A stretch of 64,000 bases of DNA from CAVZBT01 sp963773605 (GCA_963773605.1 CAVZBT010000001.1:209341-273340); one strand, 5' to 3'. Positions 16,676 through 25,698 are shown, counted from the stretch's first letter. Numbers and translations: made by a program. The notes: generated by a model not told the origin, from the letters alone.

Positions 16676-17843
16676 AGTCCTCACCCACCTCCGCCCAATG
16701 CGCGGACAGGAGTTTCCCTGCGCCCGCGAAATTGCCGAACCCGAAAACGACACCGTCTCGGTCTTGCATGGACGACAGGATCGTCTTCGTCATTTCCTGC
16801 GGTGGAGGATGTCCAAGGGCAACGGCCGAAGGGAGTCGACGCCTGATCGCCGGCGGATACTTCCCGGCCAGGAAGACCTGGCTGAACCAGCCCGCGGCTG
16901 TGCCGTTCAGCGCTTCCACCCATTGAAGGGTTCTGGGAACCCTGTCGTCCCGCAGGTTCAGCACCCCCACGATGTTGCCGGCCGCTGAGGAGAGCAGGTC
17001 CCTCACCTTCGAAAGCGCACGCGACGTCGATTCGGGGTCGTTTGCGGCGAAGGCGTTCACCAGATAAAAGGTATGGGGGGAACCCGGTTTCCGGTAAACG
17101 GAAATCCTGAGCCGTCCCGCGTCATGCCGGGTTTCCCGGATTCCTTCGAGAATGGTGCGATCGGGAATGCCCAGATGCCGGGCGATTGCGCACACCAGAT
17201 CCAGGTCTTCGCTGAATTCCGCCCGCCCCAGTTCAGGCGCCGCCGCACACAGGTCCGCAGCTTCACCCGGGAGCACGTCGACCGGTCGGCCTGCGTGCCG
17301 ACGAACGCGCGCAAGGAAGGGATCGCGAGGCACGTCCCCCGGCAAGAAAACCGCGGTGCCGCGGCAGATCGTCGAGGCAAGTACCGTGGCGATGTCCGCC
17401 CTGTTCTCTCCCATGACCTCGATGTGATCCGGGCGCACGTTGGTGACGGCGAGGATGTGCGGCCGCAACAGCAGTTGGGCTTCGACCCGATGCGTCTCCG
17501 GCCGGAGGCTCATGATTTCGGCGACCACGCAATCGGCCCGCAGCCGGGCCGCCAGGGTCACAAGCCGTTTCTGTTCGAGGATCGATGCCGCGCCCCTGCG
17601 GGGCACGTCTCGCTCGCCGCCGTCGGGCAGAATGTACCGCGCTTCCGACCCCGTGGTTTTTGCCAGAACCGTACGGCCGCTGCGGCGCAGAACGGAGGCG
17701 AGCATGCGGGCGACGCTCGATTTGCCGCGGGTGCCGGTGATGCAGATGCGCAGCGGGACCCGCTTCAAACGACGGTCGAGGGCGATGCGTTCCCAGACGA
17801 GGCCGGCCAGGCACGCGATGCATACACCGAGCAGAATCGACAC
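16665..17843 (-). CDS. pgsB: Poly-gamma-glutamate synthase PgsB/CapB
   Basis: A 392-residue ATP-dependent amide ligase of the CapB/PgsB type, related to Mur ligases and folylpolyglutamate synthase. One N-terminal membrane helix (LLGVCIACLAGLVW) is followed by the nucleotide-binding loop ITGTRGKSSVARML (about residues 35-48). Then come AEIMSLRPETHRVEAQLL, TNVRPDHIEVMG and VNAFAANDPEST, which are the expected central and substrate-side motifs. The C-terminal part has GVLNLRDDRVPRTLQWVEAL and FGFGNFAGAGK. The enzyme activates a gamma-carboxylate as acyl phosphate and adds the next residue; glutamate is the usual substrate, but sequence alone does not prove it. It starts 43 bases after the C69 peptidase gene. 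Confidence 0.94.
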   Translation of the reverse strand: MSILLGVCIACLAGLVWERIALDRRLKRVPLRICITGTRGKSSVARMLASVLRRSGRTVLAKTTGSEARYILPDGGERDVPRRGAASILEQKRLVTLAARLRADCVVAEIMSLRPETHRVEAQLLLRPHILAVTNVRPDHIEVMGENRADIATVLASTICRGTAVFLPGDVPRDPFLARVRRHAGRPVDVLPGEAADLCAAAPELGRAEFSEDLDLVCAIARHLGIPDRTILEGIRETRHDAGRLRISVYRKPGSPHTFYLVNAFAANDPESTSRALSKVRDLLSSAAGNIVGVLNLRDDRVPRTLQWVEALNGTAAGWFSQVFLAGKYPPAIRRRLPSAVALGHPPPQEMTKTILSSMQDRDGVVFGFGNFAGAGKLLSAHWAEVGEDYGL

Positions 17844-17886
17844 AAGTCAACGTCCTGCGGCGGACGGGGCCGCGACTCCCCGGAAA

Positions 17887-19566
17887 CTAGTACGGGCGGG
17901 CGAGGGTGCCCCAGAGGGTGTTGCCGAGCTCCGACCATTTGTCCATGGCGGCGCGGGCAAAATCATTCGTGTACTTGGTGAGAAACTCCCTGCAGCGTGA
18001 CGGCTTCGAGTCCGCGCCGTCGCTGCCGCCGGTCGTGGTTCCCGCGTTGTCGCTGAGGTAGAGGTCCAGCGCGATTTTCTCGATCGCAGGCAGTTCCTGG
18101 AACGCCCGGTTTTCGAACTCCGCGACCCCCTCCTCTATCAGTTTGCGGCTTTCGCCCCACCGGACCGTGGCCAGCCGGTTGGCCATGCGGAACGACCAGA
18201 TCGCGGCATCCGCCCGAAACCGCTGCTGGCCGTCCACCTCGAAGTTCCTCGGCAGGGAAAGGACGCCGGCGAAAATCGGGAACCGCGGGCTTTGGGCGGG
18301 GTTGTCGAAGGAAAACCACGCGATGCCTCCGATCTCGTCCGGAAGCCAGGGGCGGATCTGCACGATTTGGGAGTAGGAACAGCCCGCAATCGCGATGGTC
18401 CGCTGTCGTTCGACCGTGCCGGGCTTGAGGGTGTTCAAGAGCGTAATGAGGTCGCTGCTCATCCAGGCGCTGGCCATCGGGCTCTTCACCGTTTCCGGCT
18501 TTGCGTCCTTGGGCGGCTCCGGTTCCCCGCGCTTGCGCGGCCTGGGCACCATCAGGTTCTTCGTCATGTCGGATTCGGTGCCTTCGTACGTTTCCCGGTA
18601 AAACTTCATCACGTCCCGAACCGAGAGCTTCCGGTCCGGTTTGACCGAAAAGGGAAGCTCCTCCGCATCCTTGCTCAAATTCAGGCCCGGGGCGAGCGTG
18701 CTCAGGATGAAAAACTCGCGTTCGGCGAAGGGGGGGCGGCCGCTGTAGGCTTTCCAGAACTTGAACGGCTCGCCTTTCTTGGGGTCCCACCACCCCATCT
18801 CTTCGGCAACCTTGAAGACGTTGTCCGAAGCCATGTACCGGTCGGGCTGGTCCAGCTTCAGCTCGCTGATTCTCGGCCGGTTCGCGGAGACGCCGACGTG
18901 ATCGTCGGGGATACGGACCGCCGCCCAGACGGCCCCCTTTTCCGCCGGGCCGGCGCCGAAAATCTCGAGGTGCCACACTTCCTTCTTATCCGCGATCGTG
19001 ATGCACTCGCCGCTGTCGCCGTAGCCGTATTCCTTGACGAGTTTGCCGATCAGCCGGATCGCGTCGCGCGCCGTGGTGCACCTCTCGAGCGCTATGCGCT
19101 CGAGTTCCTCTATGAGGAACAACCCCTCGTCGTTTTCGAGTTCCTGCTTCCCGCCGATGGTCGTTTCACCGATGCCCAGCTGTTTTTCATTCATGGCGGG
19201 GTAGGCGACGTTCAAGTAGGCGTAGGTTTCATCGGCTTCCGGGATTTCTCCTTTCAGGATCTTGCCGCGCATGTCCCATGGCGTCTCGGTGTGCAAGTTC
19301 CCCCAGTAGACCTTTGATTTGGCTCCGGCCGGGTGTTTTCGATGGGGGACGATGTTCAGCCAGGTGCGGTAGTTCCCATCGCAGGTGTGACAGGTCATGA
19401 TGGAGCCGTCCGCGGACGCGAGCGGCCCGACCATGATGCTCGTGCACGATTCGGGTTCGTTCCCCGCGTCGGTGGCGGGCAGGTATGCGGAAAACGAACC
19501 GATACCGCCCAGCAGAGCAAGGAACAACGCCACGTGTCGGGAAGCCACGGCATGCAGGCTTTTCAT
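17887..19566 (-). CDS. Secreted C69-family dipeptidase (Ntn hydrolase), first gene of the PGA locus
   Basis: About 559 residues from the ATG at 19566, which gives a proper signal peptide (HVALFLALLGGIGSFSAYL); a start 15 codons earlier would put charged residues first. The mature enzyme has the PepD/C69 opening ESCTSIMVGPLASADGSIM, where Cys becomes the N-terminal nucleophile after processing. It is followed by THTCD-like MTCHTCDGN, GIGETTIGGKQELEND, EYGYGDSGECITIADKKEVW and SANRPRISEL, all expected in the family. C69 enzymes act on dipeptides with broad specificity. It is co-directional with pgsB and only 43 bases away, so it may process polymer fragments or recover amino acids (inference). 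Confidence 0.88.
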   Translation of the reverse strand: MKSLHAVASRHVALFLALLGGIGSFSAYLPATDAGNEPESCTSIMVGPLASADGSIMTCHTCDGNYRTWLNIVPHRKHPAGAKSKVYWGNLHTETPWDMRGKILKGEIPEADETYAYLNVAYPAMNEKQLGIGETTIGGKQELENDEGLFLIEELERIALERCTTARDAIRLIGKLVKEYGYGDSGECITIADKKEVWHLEIFGAGPAEKGAVWAAVRIPDDHVGVSANRPRISELKLDQPDRYMASDNVFKVAEEMGWWDPKKGEPFKFWKAYSGRPPFAEREFFILSTLAPGLNLSKDAEELPFSVKPDRKLSVRDVMKFYRETYEGTESDMTKNLMVPRPRKRGEPEPPKDAKPETVKSPMASAWMSSDLITLLNTLKPGTVERQRTIAIAGCSYSQIVQIRPWLPDEIGGIAWFSFDNPAQSPRFPIFAGVLSLPRNFEVDGQQRFRADAAIWSFRMANRLATVRWGESRKLIEEGVAEFENRAFQELPAIEKIALDLYLSDNAGTTTGGSDGADSKPSRCREFLTKYTNDFARAAMDKWSELGNTLWGTLARPY

Positions 19567-19651
19567 GCGCACTACTCCATAGCGGGTATTATCCGGTGGG
19601 TTCCGCGGCAAAAATCTTTCTGTTTTCTGTCCAAGGGCGGCAGCACCGATC

Positions 19652-20704
19652 TCATCGCTGGCCGCTGGCGGATTCGGTTGCGGAGGTGCTCCGCATCTCG
19701 GACAGGTTCACGGGGCGATCTTCCTTCCACGAGCGGGTCGCGGCGAGGCTGATGCGCAACGCCGCCACCCCGTCGGCGCCGGTGATCGACGGCTGGCGTC
19801 CCAGCTGCGCGTTGTTCACGAAATCCTGGATCTGGGTGAGGTAGGCTCGTTCGAACCGCTGCATGAAGTGAGGCACCACGTCGTGGGTGATCCCCTCCTT
19901 CGTCATGACATAGATCGGAGTTTCCCGGAAATAACCGATCTGCAGCGAGCCCTTGGTCCCCCAGATCTCAGCCCGGATGTCGTAACCGAAGACGGCATTG
20001 CGGCTCAGATCGACGACCCCCAGGGTGCCGCTCTCGAAAACCATGTTTACGATGGCGTTGTCGATGTCGCCGACGGTCTTGAGCTCCGGGTAGGCCAGCG
20101 CCCCGCCGATCGCGTACACGGTCTTGACGTCGCCCATGAACATCCGGGCGACATCGAAGTCATGAATCCCCATGTCGGCAATCAGCCCGCCGCTGACACG
20201 CGGGTCGCAGAACTCGAGCGGAGGCGCAAAGGGATCGCGCGAGGTGGATTTCAGCAGAACCGGGGTGCCGATGACCCCTTCCTCGACCTTTTTCCTGGCG
20301 CCCAGGTAGCCCGAATCAAAACGTCTCTGGAAACCCATCTGAAAGAAGGCTCCGGTCGCGGCGACCACATCGAGCATCTCCTGCGCGGCTTCGAGCGAGG
20401 TTGCGATCGGTTTTTCGCAGAAGATCGCCTTGCCGGCTCGTGCACACTCGATGACGACGTCATGGTGCGTGCTCGTGGAGGTGATCACGGCCACTGCGTC
20501 GATTTCCTTGTCGCCAATCAGGTCGCCGTGGGTTGCGTACCACCGGGGGATGCCATACTCCTGGGCAAATGTTTCCGCGAGGCCGGGTTTTTCGTCCGCG
20601 ACGGCGGCGAGGCGTGCGTTCGGCACCCGGTGCGCCAGGTCTGCGGCATAGACGCGGCCGAGCCTGCCGAGTCCGATGACTCCCACATTCAGTCGCTTGT
20701 TCAT
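19652..20704 (-). CDS. Gfo/Idh/MocA oxidoreductase, inositol 2-dehydrogenase-like
   Basis: A 350-residue cytoplasmic NAD(P)-dependent enzyme. The Rossmann loop is VGVIGLGRLGRVYA. The EKP motif with the catalytic-site Lys is in IFCEKPIATSLEAAQ, and the second-domain signature GGLIADMGIHDFDVARMFMG supplies the conserved Asp and His of inositol dehydrogenases. The chain length matches IolG/IdhA (about 330-350). The ATG at 20704 follows GAGGGAGAGGCG; the longer frame begins with an unlikely basic tail. Myo-inositol or a related polyol is the likely substrate, but the family is broad and no other iol gene is nearby, so this stays tentative. Confidence 0.87.
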   Translation of the reverse strand: MNKRLNVGVIGLGRLGRVYAADLAHRVPNARLAAVADEKPGLAETFAQEYGIPRWYATHGDLIGDKEIDAVAVITSTSTHHDVVIECARAGKAIFCEKPIATSLEAAQEMLDVVAATGAFFQMGFQRRFDSGYLGARKKVEEGVIGTPVLLKSTSRDPFAPPLEFCDPRVSGGLIADMGIHDFDVARMFMGDVKTVYAIGGALAYPELKTVGDIDNAIVNMVFESGTLGVVDLSRNAVFGYDIRAEIWGTKGSLQIGYFRETPIYVMTKEGITHDVVPHFMQRFERAYLTQIQDFVNNAQLGRQPSITGADGVAALRISLAATRSWKEDRPVNLSEMRSTSATESASGQR

Positions 20705-21041
20705 CGCCTCTCCCTCGTTGGAAAGAACGCGGCTATTTTCTCCCCCGGCACGCTTTTTCATCCGCGAGTGGGGCTACCGACCCATGCGCCCGATGAGGCC
20801 GAATCGGATCAGTTTACGGCTCGATTCTCAATCCCTTATTCATCGATGTCAAGGGTTGCGAACCCGTCGGGCGTGCAGCCCGTTCAAGGCGACAGAATCT
20901 GCCGTACGCCGGGTCAGGACGGACGTCCGATGGGATGGGGTGTGCCCCGGCGCATCCGACCGGTTTGGATCCAAACGGTGCCCGGCGTGTGCTAGACTCC
21001 GGACTCCGAACGAACATCCTTCCGCGGGAGAGCACAAGCCG
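20705..21041. promoter_or_regulatory. Divergent intergenic region
   Basis: This 337-base region lies between two divergent starts (Gfo/Idh at 20704 and DUF1846 at 21042) and must contain both promoters. I could not pick a convincing -35/-10 pair, operator or structured RNA in it. Open frames crossing it are upstream extensions of the two genes. Confidence 0.4.
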
Positions 21042-22559
21042 ATGAAAAGCCGGTCCGGTTTCGACAATGGACGGTATCTGCAGGAACAGACGGCTGCGAT
21101 TCTGGAGCGGGTGCACCGGTTTAATAACAAACTCTATCTCGAGTTCGGCGGGAAACTGCTGTTCGACCACCACGCCGCGCGTGTGCTGCCGGGTTTTGAC
21201 CCGAACGTGAAGATGAGCCTGCTGCGGGAACTGCGCAACGACGCCGACGTGCTGCTCTGCATCCATGCGGGCGACATAGAGAGGCGCAAGCTCCGTGCGG
21301 ATTTCGGGATCACCTACGACGTGGACGCACTGAAGCTGATCGACGATTTGCGGAACCGGGGTGTGGAGGTCCTGGCCGTCGTCATCACCCGGTTTGACAA
21401 CCAGCCCGCCGCTACCATGTTCAAGAACAAGCTCGAGCGGCGCGGAGTCCGGGTCTACACGCACAGGTTCACCCGTGGCTACCCCACGGACGTCGACACG
21501 ATCGTGAGCGACCAGGGATATGGTGCAAACGAATACATCGAGACGAAAAAGCCCCTGGTCATAGTGACGGGTCCCGGCCCGGGGAGCGGCAAGCTGGCGA
21601 CGTGTCTTTCGCAGCTCTACCACGACCACCGCAACGGCATCGATTCCGGCTACGCCAAATTCGAGACGTTCCCGATCTGGAACCTCCCGCTCAAGCACCC
21701 CGTCAATATCGCTTACGAGGCGGCCACGGCAGACATCGCCGATTTCAACCTCATCGACCCCTTCCACCTGGAGGCGGAGGGCACCGTCGCGATCAACTAC
21801 AATCGCGACGTGGAGATCTTCCCCGTGCTCAGGCGGATACTCGAGCGCATAACCGGATCCGCCTCGATCTACCGGTCGCCGACCGAAATGGGTGTCAACC
21901 GTGTCGGGTTTGCTATTGTCGAGGACGAAGCCGTAAGGGAGGCGTCCAGGCAGGAGGTCATCCGGCGTTATTTCCGGTATAGCTGCGAGTACGCCATGGG
22001 TTTCGCCAGCGAAGAGACGGTGCGACGGGTCGAACTGCACATGAGGGAAATGAACGTCGACTGGTCCATGCGGCGCGTCGTTGAACCCGCCCGCGGCGCG
22101 GCTGCCCGAGCCCGGAGCCAGAACAAGGGGCACGAGGGCGTGTTTTCCGGGGCCGCATTGGAACTGCCCGACGGCACCATTGTCACCGGCAGGAATTCGC
22201 CTCTGATGCACGCCACCTCAGCCCTGATCCTTAACGCAATCAAGAGACTGGGGGGCATACCCGACCAGATCCATCTGCTCTCTCCCACCATCATCGAAAG
22301 CGTCGCACGGCTAAAGGAATCGGCGATGGGGAGGAAAACCGTCAGCCTGGACCTCGATGAAGCGCTCATCGCACTGAGCATCGGTGCGGCGACAAACCCG
22401 ACGGCGCAGCTGGCGATGGAGCAGCTTCGCAGATTACTGGGATGTGAGGTGCACCTTACCCACATCCCGACGCCGGGCGACGAAGCCGGCCTGCGCCGGC
22501 TGGGGGTTAACCTGACCAGTGATCCACGCTTCTCGACGAAGGATCTCTTTCAGCAGTGA
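21042..22559 (+). CDS. DUF1846 domain protein
   Basis: A 505-residue protein matching the length and start of DUF1846 (PF08903) proteins: FDNGRYLQEQTAAILERVHR, LYLEFGGKLLFDHHAARVLP and GFDPNVKMSLLREL are characteristic. A nucleotide-loop-like GPGPGSGKLATCLSQLYH sits near residue 175, followed by KFETFPIWNLPLKHPVNIAY and EAATADIADFNLIDPFHL. Structures of the family show a multi-domain fold with a P-loop-like segment, but no activity is established as far as I know. The ATG at 21042 is chosen because the domain begins there; an in-frame upstream extension from 20676 is non-conserved. No neighbour suggests a role. Confidence 0.9.
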   Translation: MKSRSGFDNGRYLQEQTAAILERVHRFNNKLYLEFGGKLLFDHHAARVLPGFDPNVKMSLLRELRNDADVLLCIHAGDIERRKLRADFGITYDVDALKLIDDLRNRGVEVLAVVITRFDNQPAATMFKNKLERRGVRVYTHRFTRGYPTDVDTIVSDQGYGANEYIETKKPLVIVTGPGPGSGKLATCLSQLYHDHRNGIDSGYAKFETFPIWNLPLKHPVNIAYEAATADIADFNLIDPFHLEAEGTVAINYNRDVEIFPVLRRILERITGSASIYRSPTEMGVNRVGFAIVEDEAVREASRQEVIRRYFRYSCEYAMGFASEETVRRVELHMREMNVDWSMRRVVEPARGAAARARSQNKGHEGVFSGAALELPDGTIVTGRNSPLMHATSALILNAIKRLGGIPDQIHLLSPTIIESVARLKESAMGRKTVSLDLDEALIALSIGAATNPTAQLAMEQLRRLLGCEVHLTHIPTPGDEAGLRRLGVNLTSDPRFSTKDLFQQ

Positions 22560-22629
22560 CGAGGGCGGCCCGAACACCCCGGTCGCTCCCGTCTTCCTCC
22601 TTGTTCCTGGTCCGCTGCGCTTTGTTCCT

Positions 22630-23169
22630 TTAACGGGCCGGCCATGCTCCCAAAATTCTGCGTAGGAAAACGAGTTCTCCGAGGTGATATGCGTTGTGGT
22701 CTGCGACCAGCAACGCCTCGCGCAGCAGGGTCGTGTCTGCCGCCGCCTCGGGGTGCTGGACCCGGGCAAACATGTCGGTCCTCGAGCTCCCGACCAGTTT
22801 CCGCAGCGCGTCGAGATCGATCCGGAAGGCCTTGACGCTCGCCGCCCAAGCGGCGTCATCCTCGGGCGCCCGGGCCTCGGGCCAGTACCCTGACGGCCAC
22901 TCGGGTGAGACATGCTCCGGGTCGCGGCAGAACTCCAGGATGTCGGACTGCGCGATGCGCATATGTTCCAACAACTCCCACGCGGTATGTGGTGCTCCCG
23001 GAGGCGCGATCCCGCGCAGTTCAGGGGGAAGACCCTTGATCGCGTCTTCAAAGGTGGCGTGCGCGCCGCCCCCTTCGAGCAGACGCAGCAGTTGCCGCCG
23101 AACATCCGCTTTCGCACGGGTGTTTACGTCTCTTTGGGTTTTCGTTTCATTCTTGCCGGCTTTGGCCAT
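22630..23169 (-). CDS. DinB-superfamily protein (DUF1569-like), putative metal-dependent thiol transferase/hydrolase
   Basis: A 179-residue four-helix protein. The three-His metal site typical of DinB/YfiT is visible as H in HTAWELLEHMRIAQ and the paired H in LLVADHNAYHLGELV. The GYWP/EWP motif in WPSGYWPEARAPEDDAAW is common in this subgroup. Family members use metal to activate thiols such as bacillithiol or mycothiol, but many are uncharacterised, so substrate is unknown. The N-terminus is rich in Lys, Asn and Thr. It faces the DUF1846 gene tail to tail with a 70-base gap. Confidence 0.8.
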   Translation of the reverse strand: MAKAGKNETKTQRDVNTRAKADVRRQLLRLLEGGGAHATFEDAIKGLPPELRGIAPPGAPHTAWELLEHMRIAQSDILEFCRDPEHVSPEWPSGYWPEARAPEDDAAWAASVKAFRIDLDALRKLVGSSRTDMFARVQHPEAAADTTLLREALLVADHNAYHLGELVFLRRILGAWPAR

Positions 23170-23317
23170 GATTGTCGTTGCCCCCGGATCGATCGATCAA
23201 AATGCGTGGAAGGGCGTCGCGATTAGCTAATTGAGAAAAATGGCCCGAAAAATCGGATTTCGGCCCCCTTTTCCGGCTAAATTTCCAGGAAGCTGCTGAA
23301 AAAAAACTACTTTCTCT

Positions 23318-23329
23318 GGTCCGTCCCCT
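23318..23329 (-). repeat. Stop-linked AGGGGACGGACC motif, copy 1
   Basis: On the minus strand, the stop TGA of the Gfo/Idh gene is followed directly by GGGGACGGACC. The same string follows the HolC stop at 60209 (and its left-arm copy at 46591-46602). It may be a small 3'-end repeat element. Confidence 0.35.
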
Positions 23330-24663
23330 CAGCTGAGGCCTTTGATTTTCCAGCCGCTGCGGTATTTGCGGCGGGTGTGCCGGGTCGCCTCCGGCGAGTT
23401 GGTGAACTGCATCCGCGCCGAGTCCCAGGTCAGCGTCGTCTTTGGAAACCGGGTGGCCAGCGGGCCGAGCAGCACGGCCTCGGTCAGCGGGCCGGAGTAG
23501 TCAAAGACCGTTGAAGTTTTCGCTTTTCCGAGAATCGCGTTGACGAACTGATGATAGTGGTCGTCGGTCCCTATTTCAGGCAGCGCAAACCCCTCGAACT
23601 GCTCCCGGGGGAGCAGCAGCGGCATGGCCACATGGGCGAGCAATAGGGCGCCCTTGGTTCCGATGAAAATGGAACCCTGGCCCGGCATCCTGGCGCCGCC
23701 CAGCAGGGCCGCCAGGCTCTCGGGCGGCCGCTGGTCGCCGTCGTACCAGGAGACGCTCACGCTGTCGCCCTCCGTATGAGGGGTGCCGGCGAACACGTAA
23801 CGGATGACGGAGTTGACCGGCCAGTTGTGCGCCGTGGGGGCCGCGCCTTCGGAACGTACCGAAAGCGGGGCTCTCAGTTGCAGCGAGGCGAAGATCGGAT
23901 CGTAGATGTGGCACCCCATATCTCCGAAGGTAGCCGTGCCGAAGTCGATCCGTTTGCGCCAGTTCTCCGGGTGATAGTAGCCGCTGATGAAGGGGCGGGG
24001 CTCCGCGACGCCCAGCCACTGGTCCCAATCGAGCGACGGCGGAACCGGGTCGGAGCGATCGGGCACCGGGTCCGGATCGCCCCACTTCTTGTTGCTCCAG
24101 GCATGGACTTCCTTGACCTTCCCGATGGCGCCGCCCTGAATGACCGCGACGGCCGTTTTGTATTCGGCGCTGGAGTGGCGCTGGATGCCCATCTGCGACA
24201 CCACGTTTTTCTGCCGCGCCGTCTCGGTCAGCCGCCGGGCTTCGTAGATATCGTGCGTCAGAGGTTTCTGCACGTAGACGTGCAGCCCGGCATCCATGGC
24301 CCGCATGGCCATCGGGGCATGCATGTGGTCCGGCGTGCCGACACAGACCGCATCGAGGTTCTTGCGCTCCTTGTCGAGCATGCGGCGCCAGTCGACGTGG
24401 ATGCGAGCCGCCGGATAGCGCTTCTTGACCTTGTCCACACGGGACGAATCCACTTCGGCCACCGAAACGAGCGCGACGTCGGGATGCGTCGCGATGCCGT
24501 CCAGCGTGGAGTACGCCATGCCGTCGGCTCCGAAGCTGGCCAACCGGACGCGGTTTGCGGGCGGGGACGAGATCAGGTTGCGGACGAAGGCCGGCGCGAC
24601 CGCGCCGACCGCAACCGCCTTTTTCAGGAAAAAGCGGCGGTCAGTCCTGCGGGCTGGGTTCAT
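23329..24663 (-). CDS. Tat-exported Gfo/Idh/MocA oxidoreductase
   Basis: A 444-residue enzyme starting with a twin-arginine signal (RTDRRFFLKKAVAVGAVAPA). After it come an unusual Rossmann loop (RLASFGADGMAYSTLDG rather than GxGxxG), CVGTPDHMHAPMAMRAMDAG, and the EKP-equivalent YVQKPLTHDIYEARRL, with Gln in place of Glu. Then come SQMGIQRHSSAEYK, a WDQWLG segment and ATFGDMGCHIYDP with the catalytic-type Asp and His. This is the exported subgroup common in Planctomycetes and Acidobacteriota. Some exported relatives bind NAD(P) tightly and act on sugars or glycosides. It is 24 bases downstream of the isomerase gene on the same strand, so the two are likely one operon. Confidence 0.88.
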   Translation of the reverse strand: MNPARRTDRRFFLKKAVAVGAVAPAFVRNLISSPPANRVRLASFGADGMAYSTLDGIATHPDVALVSVAEVDSSRVDKVKKRYPAARIHVDWRRMLDKERKNLDAVCVGTPDHMHAPMAMRAMDAGLHVYVQKPLTHDIYEARRLTETARQKNVVSQMGIQRHSSAEYKTAVAVIQGGAIGKVKEVHAWSNKKWGDPDPVPDRSDPVPPSLDWDQWLGVAEPRPFISGYYHPENWRKRIDFGTATFGDMGCHIYDPIFASLQLRAPLSVRSEGAAPTAHNWPVNSVIRYVFAGTPHTEGDSVSVSWYDGDQRPPESLAALLGGARMPGQGSIFIGTKGALLLAHVAMPLLLPREQFEGFALPEIGTDDHYHQFVNAILGKAKTSTVFDYSGPLTEAVLLGPLATRFPKTTLTWDSARMQFTNSPEATRHTRRKYRSGWKIKGLS

Positions 24664-24687
24664 TGCAGTGCCTCGAAGTTATCGGTT

Positions 24688-25698
24688 TCAAACGTATTGG
24701 GGCGCCAACAGGTCGCGCACCCTCATCAACAGCTTCTTCGTCGCCCGGATCCCATCGGCTTCGCTGAGCCTGGTCCCCTCGTATTCGATGCCGACGAAGC
24801 CGCGGAAGCCCGCGTCGAGCACGATCTTCATCACCCTGGGGATGTCGATCGTGGTTTCGTTCCCGTTCGCGTCGAAGTCGTACGTTTTTGCGCTGACCGA
24901 TTTGGCAAAGCGCATCAGTTCCTGCATGCCGAGGTAGCGGTCGTACATCTCCCCTTCACGGATCTGGAAGTTGCCGAAATCGGGGAGCGTCCCCACACGT
25001 TTGTGCGCTGCCAGCTTCATCACGCCGGTCAGCCACTTGCCGTCGCTCGACAAGCCGCCGTGGTTTTCCACCAGTACGTTGATGCCGCGCCCGTCGGCGA
25101 ATTCTCCCAGACGCTTCAGCCCGTCGGCCACGAGTTTCTGCTGTTCGTGGGGCGGCAGCTTCTCGTCGCTGGCGGCATTGACCCGGATGGCGTGGCAGCC
25201 CAGGAAAGCGGCCGCTTCCACCCACGGGTAATGGTTCTCCACCACCTTTGTGCGTGACTGGCCGTCAGGCTCTCCGAGTCGGCCTAGCCCGTCGCACATG
25301 ATCAGGACGCTGCGGACGCCTTCGGAGTCCGCCCGCTTCTTCAATTCCGCCAAAAAGGCCGAGTCTTTGGCCCGGTCGAAGAAGAAGACGTTGACGTACT
25401 CGATCGCATCGATGTCGAACTCCCGCTTGGCCCTGGCGGCGAAGTCCAGCGGCTTCATGGAGCCGCCCAAAAGGCTTCGATATGCGTCGGTGTGCAGCCT
25501 CCTCTCGAACTCCGCCCAACCCATCATCTCCCCGGGATCCCCCCCGAACAGCGCGCGGTGAAAGGACCACTGCGCCAGCGAGATCCTGAATGGCAGGGCC
25601 TTCGCCTTCTCCTGCCCGGTAACCGCGGACACGGTAGTGGCGGCGATGCCGCCGAGGGCTGACATCTCCAAGAACCGGCGACGGGGCATGTTCTCCAT
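24688..25698 (-). CDS. Tat-exported sugar phosphate isomerase/epimerase-like TIM barrel
   Basis: A 336-residue protein. The ATG at 25698 follows AAGGAAG and gives the Tat-like start MENMPRRRFLEMSALGG. The barrel has ISLAQWSFHRALFGG at strand 1, IDAIEYVNVFFF, VRSVLIMCDGLG, INVLVENHGGLSSDGKW (Glu and His ligands), GTLPDFGNFQI and a C-terminal GFRGFVGIEYEG. It pairs with the Tat-exported oxidoreductase downstream, the second such exported set in the window (the other barrel is at 5617-6435). Together they may act on an oxidised sugar in the periplasm, with epimerisation by the barrel; this is inference from pairing. Confidence 0.87.
   Translation of the reverse strand: MENMPRRRFLEMSALGGIAATTVSAVTGQEKAKALPFRISLAQWSFHRALFGGDPGEMMGWAEFERRLHTDAYRSLLGGSMKPLDFAARAKREFDIDAIEYVNVFFFDRAKDSAFLAELKKRADSEGVRSVLIMCDGLGRLGEPDGQSRTKVVENHYPWVEAAAFLGCHAIRVNAASDEKLPPHEQQKLVADGLKRLGEFADGRGINVLVENHGGLSSDGKWLTGVMKLAAHKRVGTLPDFGNFQIREGEMYDRYLGMQELMRFAKSVSAKTYDFDANGNETTIDIPRVMKIVLDAGFRGFVGIEYEGTRLSEADGIRATKKLLMRVRDLLAPQYV

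Noticed and set aside
15133..17843. Mur ligase or folate pathway genes
   Set aside because: GTRGKSS in a protein with an N-terminal membrane helix, followed by PgsC and PgsW, identifies the polyglutamate synthase instead.
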